From positions 147,233,001-147,297,000 of the forward strand of contig CM065815.1 of NCBI GenBank assembly GCA_033398695.1: a stretch of DNA of 64,000 nt. Direction: 5' to 3'. Every line of letters starts with the position of its first letter. Within the stretch, counting starts at the first letter, position 1. The stretch is from Orobanche coerulescens. Taxonomy: Eukaryota; Streptophyta; Magnoliopsida; Lamiales; Orobanchaceae. The position numbers and the translations under genes are program-made. The notes under the pieces are model-generated. The model did no database searches and was not told the DNA's origin. It was given only the letters and a program-made list of their open reading frames with translations. Positions 56,390-64,000 of the stretch are shown here, in pieces.

Positions 56390-58854
56390 ATTGGGCTTGG
56401 GCGCTTGTGTCGTATGGCATCGGGTTGTTGTTTCTACACAAGAAATTCGGATGGTTTCTTAGCCCAGGATGATAAGTGTTCGGGAGAGGTGTATTTCTTG
56501 TGTTTCCTCCATAATTATTTCTCCTCTCCTCCGACTCAGGTGTTTCTACATTATGCCACATAGCCCTGGTTTTTGCTCATAGTCATAGCTATATGGGCAA
56601 ACATTAGCTCCGTGCCCGTTCATTCCATATGCATAGCAAACTTTTCTTCGTTGATATTCAAATTCCTTGAAATTATGATCATAATAACTCATTCCACAAT
56701 CCCGATAACTGTAATTCCTCTCGTAGTCCATCTCGCAACGTGTTACTCTTCTCGGGTGTGTTCCAACTATATAGCATTTGTCGATCAATGGTAGAAGCAG
56801 ATTCCCAACGATCTTCTACCGAGCACTGCAATATCAAAGCGTTTGAACAAATTTTTTAGAGAATAAAGGAACGGAAATAATAAAAACAAAGAAAATAAAT
56901 AAAGTGAAAATAAATAAATAATAAATACAGGCCAAAAACATGGAAAATAAATGATTCAACTATTATTAAAAAAAACTAAAAATTAAACACCAACTCCCCG
57001 GAAACGGCGCCAAAAACATGATGAACAAATTAAAAACTCGCAAGTGTACGAATCGCTTTTGTAGGAAGCGGCAAGTAACTCCGAGGTCAATCTCACAAGG
57101 AGCTGGAAACGGTTTGAAGTTCAATAATATTTGGCAAAATGTTCAAATTAACAATAATAAAGTATATTTAAATACCGTGAATGATTTGACTGAGATGTAA
57201 GATCCTAAACACAAGTGCGAAAAATTAAATTAATAGCTAAGCGTTAAAAACACCGAATTAATGGTATGGATTATCTAGAGATTACAATAATGAGAATAAT
57301 ATGGAAGTTTAGAATCACCTACACACATGTTATCAATTAGTTTCGATACTCAAAGAAATTAAGGTTTGGAATTACCGATTGCTCACAATTAAAAGAAATC
57401 TGTCTCATGGTTCTTTTCGCGATTGTTCTTTTCGAAAACAAGAGAAACTCCTTTGATGTGGATGAATCCCTACTAACAATCGAATAGATAAATACCTTTG
57501 ATGGGGTAATTCGCTAAAAAATCGCGGAAAAAGATTTAGAACATTCACAGTCACTTCTATCAGGTCGTTTGATGGCGAACACCGACAAAACCCCCGATTT
57601 TGACAATAATAACAACTATGAAATGGGATTGATGATCTAAATCACAAGTTCTATTGCGTCTAAATAATATTCGTGCACAATATCATCAAGAACACCTAGC
57701 AAAATGATAGAACAATGAAAGAGGAACCATCCCAAACTCATACCCGAAAAATCAATCAAAACTAACGACCAAGAATATGTGTGTGGTTCAATCTAAAAAC
57801 TCATATGATAAGATTATCTAATCATGATCATTTCAACAATAATAGCAAAAATCATAAAACAAAACATAGTAGAAGTCTTCCCTTGCAAAAACGAAATTGA
57901 ATCCCCGAGGAAGGTTTGATGTTCTTCCTTCAATTCTTGTTAAATCTTCATACAAGGAATAAAAATCACTCGCAATTGTCTCTCTAGATGTTTGAATAGC
58001 GTACCAACTTAACTTTGATTAACATCGATGAAAACTATGTCCTAAGAGTGTTTTTCGGCTATCCCCAAGTTGTGTCTAGGGTTTCCCTTTATATCACAAT
58101 AAGAATAAACGTCAAAGACTTCAGATAATATCTGAAGTAAAAACGTTATAATTACCGAAGTCTATGTTCGTGTAGTAAAAGTTATACTTTAGACTTCACT
58201 TTTTATGCGAAGTCTAATATCCTAATAACCGAAGTCTATCTCGATTTTTTTCCTAATTATGATTTAAATGTGGGGGTAAGTGAAGTAAAAGTGTAACACC
58301 CCAATTCACAAATGGGACATTACACGCCGTAGAACCCCCATGAGGTCTACCAGGCTAACTCATGACACGTAAACCACAATGATAACCCAAAAGATGTACC
58401 CAAAAATAAATAAGGCCGTGGCCTCGGCCAAAACATTTTAACGGAGAACATGAGACATAAGTTAAATACCAATTTATTGCCCACGCAGGGGACTTAAACC
58501 ATGTTTAAGAATAAACAGTCTAACTCCAGTATTCAATAGATGCAATGACAAAACAGAAAAATACAGACTCGAGCCACATCATCATGCCATCCCATCCTTT
58601 GCTTGCGCATCCCGTGTCGGCTCCCCAGCTCGACCAGTACCTGAAATGCATAAGACGCATTTCCCCCATTTAAGGGGTTAGCATTCGAATAGCTAGTGCA
58701 AGTACACAATTACACAACATTATATACACACGATTCAACGCAAACAATTCGTTAGAAAAATCATTTTGAAAATCAATATTCCGGAATATAACATTAACAC
58801 CAAAACAGGGTATCAACAAGTTTTTCCACATCACAATTATCCACGCTTGGTAAC

Positions 58855-59062
58855 TCGCGACCGTACCCATTAGTATCGGTCCCCAGAGGTCCTGTCGGAC
58901 CGTCCCCAGGTGAGAAACCACTTCCGCGGCCGTACCCATTAGTATCGGCCCCCAGAGGTCCCGTCGAACCGTCCCCAGGTGGAAGAACATCAACGCACGC
59001 ACCCAAGTCCACTTCCGTGGCCGTACCCATTAGTATCGGCCCCCAGAGGCCACATGCCATCC
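58855..59062 (-). repeat. Tandem repeat in the solo LTR
   Basis: Three ~70-bp units with CGTACCCATTAGTATCGG and CCCAGAGG, the reverse complement of the 1352-1572 array of the left LTR. Confidence 0.85.
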
Positions 59063-59721
59063 CCAGGTGGAAGAGAAACAATCACATTCATTCAATAATA
59101 CAGTTTACATCATTCGCATCAAATCCGTACACATATAATGAAATATAATACATGTACTTGCCTTGAATGAAACGAAACGAAGGAAACGACGAAGGAATAG
59201 GTTTCGGTCCGAACAATCTTCCCAAATCCGTTCCTAACACAATAATGGTATACACAAGTCTCAATATTGCGGAAAGGTAAGAATTAATTCTAATTCTACC
59301 CCTTGGAACGATTTGCCGGAAAATACGAAGTCCACGATGGCTATAATCTAACAATGAAGAAATTACTAGGTTAAATCCGTTAAACTATACTGGAAACAAG
59401 GGATTTACGACTACACAATCGTAATCTAACAAGTCGTCGAAGCCAAAACGGATTAAAAGGAAGAATTATGCCAAAAATCCCGAAATCCCCAAAAAAACTA
59501 GGGTTCATCGATGTATACCTCGATTCGGACGGATGGAGGATGATTATGATGATGATAAACCTTGCTTGGGACGCAAAAATCGATCTTAAGAAGGTTCATA
59601 CGGATTGCACTGGATGAATCGCTTGAAATCGCCCAAAGGAAGCTCACGTCGCGAGAAAGAAAGAAAAGGAGTGAAATAAGTCGACCGGAAATAAGTCAGG
59701 AATTAAAAGACCTGACGGCGA

Positions 59722-59790
59722 GTTACGTACGTTAACGCCTATTGTTAACGTACGTAAAGGAGCATGCATAACGTACGTTATGCATGCAGC
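59722..59790. repeat. ACGTACGT palindromes in the solo LTR
   Basis: TTACGTACGTTAACG, GTTAACGTACGTAA and GCATAACGTACGTTATGC lie close together. The last is a perfect 18-bp palindrome. The motif is that of element B, although the LTR termini are of the other type. Confidence 0.85.
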
Positions 59791-60929
59791 AGTTCAGCAC
59801 TGCTAATCACTTAGCTCAGCACAGTCGATACAACGACGAAACGCAACACAAAGATAGAATCAAAAGTATAAACATGGGGTATCCAAAACAACGAAGCTAG
59901 AGTTTTGAAAGAAAATATAACCCCGATCACTAGAGAGTCTCAAATGAAGCAAATGAAGCGAAATTCCCCAAACTTATGAAAATTACAAAAACGGCCCAAG
60001 AGCCCGAAAAATCGCGATGCAACGTCGTATTAACAAACCGAAAATTTCAACACGACCAACTCAACCATACAAACTTATACAAATCAAGAAACAATGGAAA
60101 CGAACAAGTTTTACGAGAATCGAACGTACATACGGCAAGATATAAATTAAGATGAAATTATGCAAAAACATCCTCGAAACTCATCCAGACGGAAAAACTC
60201 CAAGAACAAAATAGATTCAGAATTCCAAAACAGTGCTAAGCGAGTTGTCCGAAACGAACATACACCAAAAATAGAAATTACCGAAAATAGAAAACACGGA
60301 TATTACAAAAAGAATGCTTTTAACTTCGATTATTTTATAATTGGCGTAGTAAATAATGAACTTTTTACTTCAGTTATTGTAATATCCGCAATTTTCGATT
60401 TTCGGTAAATTTCTTTTTTCGACCGGAGTCCGTTTTGACGGCTCGCTCATGACCGTTTCGTCATTCTGAGAATGATTAATTCTACACTTTTTGTCATCCG
60501 AGTTCGTTTCGGTGTTGTTTTGTTGAGTTCTGTGGTTTTTAGCGACTTTTCCGCACTTGAGTTCGATTCTTGCGAATCTCGTCAAATTGTTTCGAGTTTC
60601 GAAAGTCCGTTTAACTTTGTTAGACGTGTTGTGAACCGGTTTGGTTATTCGATCACGTATCGTGATTTCCGGGCGTTTTGGGCCATTTTGTAATTTCTTG
60701 AAAGTTACGGGTATCCATATCTGTATTTGTCGCCTTGACCCTTTTCTTGGTCGCGTATGATTAATTATTGCATTACGTTTTCATCTCGAGTCGTTGACAT
60801 CGTCCGCGAACTTTTCGCCGTGTCCGTTCCGTGCGTTTGAAATCGGCGTCGGGTCGTGGCGGTGGCAGTGGCCGGACGGGTGCGGGGCTGGCCGGACGAG
60901 TCTTGACATCGCCGAGCATGCACGGCGAG

Positions 60930-61215
60930 AACCGGCGTAAGCGCACGCTACTGGCCGGGCTGCGCTAGCTTCAGCAGTGTAAGCGTCTGTGCCGTGACTA
61001 GCGTATCTTCTGGGACGAGTTGTCGATCCGGTGGCTCTTTGGGCCAATTCGGCTAGCGCGAGCTTCCGGCCGTAGCGCACGCTAGCGGAGTCGGGCGGTC
61101 GAGTCACGGTCGGCGATTTGGTCGGTGGTGCCGGTTCGTGCGGGCCATGGCGGGTGTGCTCGGCCGTCTTGGCCGATAAGCGCACGCTAAGGCCGGAAAG
61201 GCTAGCGCACGCTAG
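60930..61215. repeat. TAGCGCACGCTA words in F's LTR
   Basis: AAGCGCACGCTA, TAGCGCACGCTAG and relatives occur about six times in a GC-rich stretch, ending just before the TATA box. The LTR's 5' terminus is E-type, but this array is of the kind found in the inverted element. Confidence 0.8.
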
Positions 61216-61226
61216 TTCCGGCCCGA

Positions 61227-61234
61227 TATAAAAA
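61227..61234 (+). promoter_or_regulatory. TATA box of element F
   Basis: TATAAAAA about 12 bp after the last TAGCGCACGCTA copy. Its position matches the other LTRs here. Confidence 0.6.
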
Positions 61235-61839
61235 TGACGGACGGCGACTTTCTCCGTCATTTTTCATTTCATTTCTCTTCGGTCCTTGGTGAGGTTTCGG
61301 AGGAGACGAAACCATGTTGTTGAACAACAAATCCATGAAGTTCTTGGGGTTATATCGTTGATCAATCATCCTATAACATCCTTCGATCCAGCGAATCAAG
61401 GTTAGATCTTTAGAACCCTACTTTTGGGTAGATTTGGGGATTTTCGCGTTTTTGTCCGATTCGTTCCGTTTTGTCGATTAATTCATGATGAATATGATTA
61501 ATCTTGTTGGTATTCTTAGTTTCCCTACGGATTCATGGTATATTTCGTGATTTTTACGGAATTGAGAGGGTTTGGTTGTGGTCCGCCCTCGTTGTTGTTT
61601 ATATACGAATATACATGAATCGTAGGCGGGTTTTCGGGTGTATTCCAATTCCATATTCATTTAGAAATGGTTGTGATTGTATTCTTCGAATCGTTAGGTT
61701 CGGTTTCATTGGTTCCTAGCGTTCGTCGGTGACTTCCTTTCCGTTCGTTGCGTCGTCAATAATTCAAGGCAAGTATTTTTGGAAACCTTTAAGCTTAACA
61801 TGAAATGGTAATGTATATTACTTGTGTGTAACTCACCTC

Positions 61840-62075
61840 GTGTTGGCCCGACGGGGTCAAGGAGGGAAATCTATGCTGCCGCCTGGATTTCACGAGTTTC
61901 GCATCGCTAGCCAACTCGTTAGGGTCCTTGCAAGGCCCCGAGTGAGAATGTATCCGCCGCCTGTTCTCACGGCATAGCGTGTGCGTGGTTTTGTTTTTCA
62001 AATTGTAGCCAACTCGGTAGGGTCCTGCGAGGCCTCGAGTGAGAATGTATCTGCCGCCACATTCTCAAGGCTAAT
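61840..62075 (+). repeat. Degenerate tandem repeat in F's LTR
   Basis: Units share TAGCCAACTCG(T/G)TAGGGTCC, GAGTGAGAATGTAT and GCCGCC. They occupy the position of the 70-bp repeats of the other LTRs, but with different sequence. Confidence 0.75.
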
Positions 62076-62637
62076 TGTTTATTGTTTATTTTTCGGAAAA
62101 AGACATGTCTTGTTTTGGTTTTCGAAATGATATTGGTGCATGTACTATGAAATGTGTAGCGATTGGTTTGCCTTGAATACTTGTACTAGCGTAATTGCTA
62201 ACCCCTTTGGGGACCCGTTGTCGGGAAATTCTTGTTATGGATTTCAAGTTATGTTCACCCAGACATTTGGCTACTGGATGGTACGAGGATGTTGGCCAAG
62301 GTTGTTGACATGTGCAATGAGTCTTGTTATTTCCCTCTTGTCTCTTTTGATGTGGATGTTTTCCAAATTGTAAACTTATAGATTGTACTCGCAAGTACTT
62401 AGGCTTTTCTTTTCGGATTGTGTTTGGACTTCGTTGGAGTTACTGTATTTGTCGGTTGATGTTTATTATGCCGGTTGTACCGGACGTGTTGTTTTATGTT
62501 CTTGTTGTTAATAGTTGTTTCCTTGCTGACCGAGATGGTTAGTCGAGTGGTGTTTTATTGTGTTAGCCTGGTGGGTCCCATGTAGGGGTCCACGGCGCTG
62601 TAATACACCTCGAATATCTTGGGGGTGTTACAGAAAA

Positions 62638-62649
62638 TGGTATCAGAGC
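62638..62649 (+). promoter_or_regulatory. Primer-binding site of element F
   Basis: TGGTATCAGAGC, the classical initiator-Met-tRNA-complementary site of plant LTR elements, five bases after the LTR. Confidence 0.9.
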
Positions 62650-64000
62650 TCTAGGTTTATGGATACCTAGGCTTGTTGGTTATTTTGGTCTAGTTGTGTT
62701 TTGTTTTGCACATTGTCACACCGCTGCCGGCATCTCAGTACATCCAGTGCTCGTAAGTTTTCCTTACTCAATTCTCTTGTTTTCTCGTATTGAAATTCCA
62801 CTTCTCGAACTGTGATTGCCTCTCTCGTACTTATTGTCGAGTTGTTTCTCGATCCATCCGGTTGTGTACTTTTGATTCTAGTATTGCGCCGTCTTTTGTC
62901 TCTCTGGAGTATGTGCGCCGTTCTGGGCTTGACCGTTTGTCGTTTTGCGAGCCTTCCATCGCTAAACTTCCTAGCATTGGTGGGATCGTTGGTGATCGAA
63001 AGATCCGAGTTTTGCTCCGTGGTATATTGTGAGAGGGCTTGACTCTCTAGTCTTTTGCTGTGTGATGGAATCTGCGTTTGGTAATTGCGATATACTAAAT
63101 GTATGTTGAGCCGAATGTACCGATGAGTTGGACAGAAAGGGTGCAGTATGATGTAGAAGTTTTGAACATTGATATGTTCCGGTATAGGTATTGATGGCAG
63201 AGTTTGTTGAGAAACTCACATAGCTGGTTTCGACATATGTCCAAATCGGTGATCTTTGGTTACGCCGTCAAACTTGAAGAGATAGTTTGACATATGCTTG
63301 GAATTAGTATTCCCGAGTTGCGCTTGTTGAACTAGTGATTTTGAATGTCGTATATGAGTGTGTCAGGAATTGTTGGTACTTGGCTAATTATTGTTATTTA
63401 CAACCAATGTGTTTCTATTAATAATAATACATGCGGCGTGCATGCTTGAAAATCTCGAGATTTGATCGTATTGTGGGTTTTGAAAAGTGACATGAATTTG
63501 GGCGAGCCACCTTGTATTTTCAAATAAAAACTTGCGTCGTATTTAAAGGTCGTGTTTCAAAGTGTTTGGGACATTTTATAAAATGCTATTGTTAAGCCCT
63601 TGTCGTGTTTGAAAGGGTCTTGAAAACGATTTTTAACTTATCGGTTTTATTTTCGAATAACTAAAGTATACGATTTTAAAATCAGTTAGCACAGGAAACC
63701 TAGGTGTCGAGTCAAGTTGTGTTTGTTGAGTTTTGTCTCGTCGGATTTTGTCGACTTAGTCGCATCGCGACGCGTCGTTTGAGATCATTGGTCGTGATTA
63801 GTATCGAGGGTGGTCGTCACTTACGTGCGACCTATGGATGTAAAACTCCTTCCTTGTGTTGTGCCTCGTGTGACACGAGTTATTTGTATGATTAGTCGTT
63901 AAATGATGGAATCCTTACGTGGATTTTGATTTCACGATATGTGTCTATTAGACTCTCATATTTGGTTTATACGAGGAGTGTCGTCTCTCATTGATGTATT

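Larger units (their letters stand above)
58292..60307 (-). mobile_element. Solo LTR of the Tekay-like group
   Basis: It starts TGTAACACCCCAATT and ends ACGGATATTACA, with AAAAG on both sides (58287-58291 and 60308-60312). No interior is present, as expected after LTR-LTR recombination. It contains the shared GCTAACCCC hairpin reversed (about 58661-58683), tandem repeats (about 58855-59062) and a TTAACGTACGTTAA array (59722-59790). Confidence 0.9.
56390..60377 (-). mobile_element. Oldest layer: fragment of a tRNA-Asp-primed LTR element
   Basis: A primer site reading TGGCGCCGTTTCCGGGG on the minus strand lies at 56996-57012, one base off the tRNA-Asp complement. An LTR-like stretch starts near 57019 and runs right to at least 58291, resuming at 60313-60377 after the solo LTR. 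It is cut by element F at 60378. The interior side (56390-56995) is interrupted by the CACTA at 56389. At 56788-56546 a minus-strand frame holds CYAYGMNGHGANVC, a zinc knuckle with its second Cys changed to Tyr. The rest is AT-rich and decayed. Confidence 0.65.
60378..64000 (+). mobile_element. Element F: LTR and leader of a Tekay-like element running off the window
   Basis: The 5' LTR is 60378-62632 (2,255 bp), from TGTAATATCC to GGGGGTGTTACA, followed by a good primer site TGGTATCAGAGC at 62638-62649. The interior to 64000 has no recognisable gag or pol. From about 63693 it matches the sequence that directly follows the primer site of element E (25453 onward). The 3' LTR is outside the window, so no TSD can be read. 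Confidence 0.85.

Overview
This window is a heterochromatic stretch of a flowering-plant genome, most likely a eudicot with a large, repeat-rich nucleus. It is almost entirely transposable elements, nested several layers deep. I see no intact host gene. The plant assignment rests on Tekay/Del-type Ty3/gypsy elements with ~2-3 kb LTRs and initiator-Met primer sites, Athila/Tat-style elements with tRNA-Asp primer sites, a CACTA (En/Spm) transposon with TNP2 and Transposase_24-type genes, a tRNA-derived SINE, and fragments of two plant genes (LOG and Rboh). I cannot name the species.

Layout, oldest layer first. (1) An old tRNA-Asp-primed LTR element occupies 56390-60377. (2) A CACTA transposon on the minus strand sits in it. 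Its 5' terminus is at 56389, and its body is 55087-56389 plus about 3530-10451. It carries a broken TNP2 gene, a broken TNPA-like gene, and a captured NADPH-oxidase (Rboh) exon. (3) A tRNA-Asp-primed LTR element (element A, 10452-55081, TSD ACGAC) sits in the CACTA. Its interior holds an intronless LOG (cytokinin-activating enzyme) pseudogene and an unrecognised ORF split by a SINE. (4) A Tekay-like chromovirus (element B, 16188-43892, TSD GACAT) sits just 3' of the LOG copy. (5) Two more elements split B: a coding-poor LTR element in its pol frame (element E, 22329-31298, TSD CACTC) and a gag-only element in its leader (32947-40732, TSD AATAT). The last has its two LTRs in inverted orientation. 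In parallel, another coding-poor element (element D, 46955-54653, TSD TACGG) sits in A's right LTR, and a solo LTR (58292-60307, TSD AAAAG) sits in the oldest element.

The window edges are LTR elements of the same group: a partial LTR at 1-2496, and an LTR plus leader at 60378-64000 (element F) that runs off the end. Between the left LTR and the CACTA gene lie AT-rich DNA with a hAT-like end and a Copia-associated ORF (2793-3404).

The elements are related. B is the only one with a recognisable pol, and it is disabled by stop codons and a frameshift. E, D and the inverted element look like non-autonomous relatives that keep LTRs, primer site or polypurine tract and leader, with little or no coding capacity. 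Their LTRs look modular: shared termini, a shared double hairpin near the 3' end, tandem repeats in the transcribed part, and an array of short palindromes just upstream of the TATA box. The palindrome differs between families: TTACGTACGTAA, TAGCGCACGCTA, TGCCGCGGCA or TTACGGCCGTAA. The most unusual items are the inverted-LTR element with a matching TSD, the LOG copy inside an LTR element, the swapped palindromic arrays, and a left LTR of A that looks like a repair patch copied from the right LTR. All boundaries were read by eye; no search or alignment program was run.
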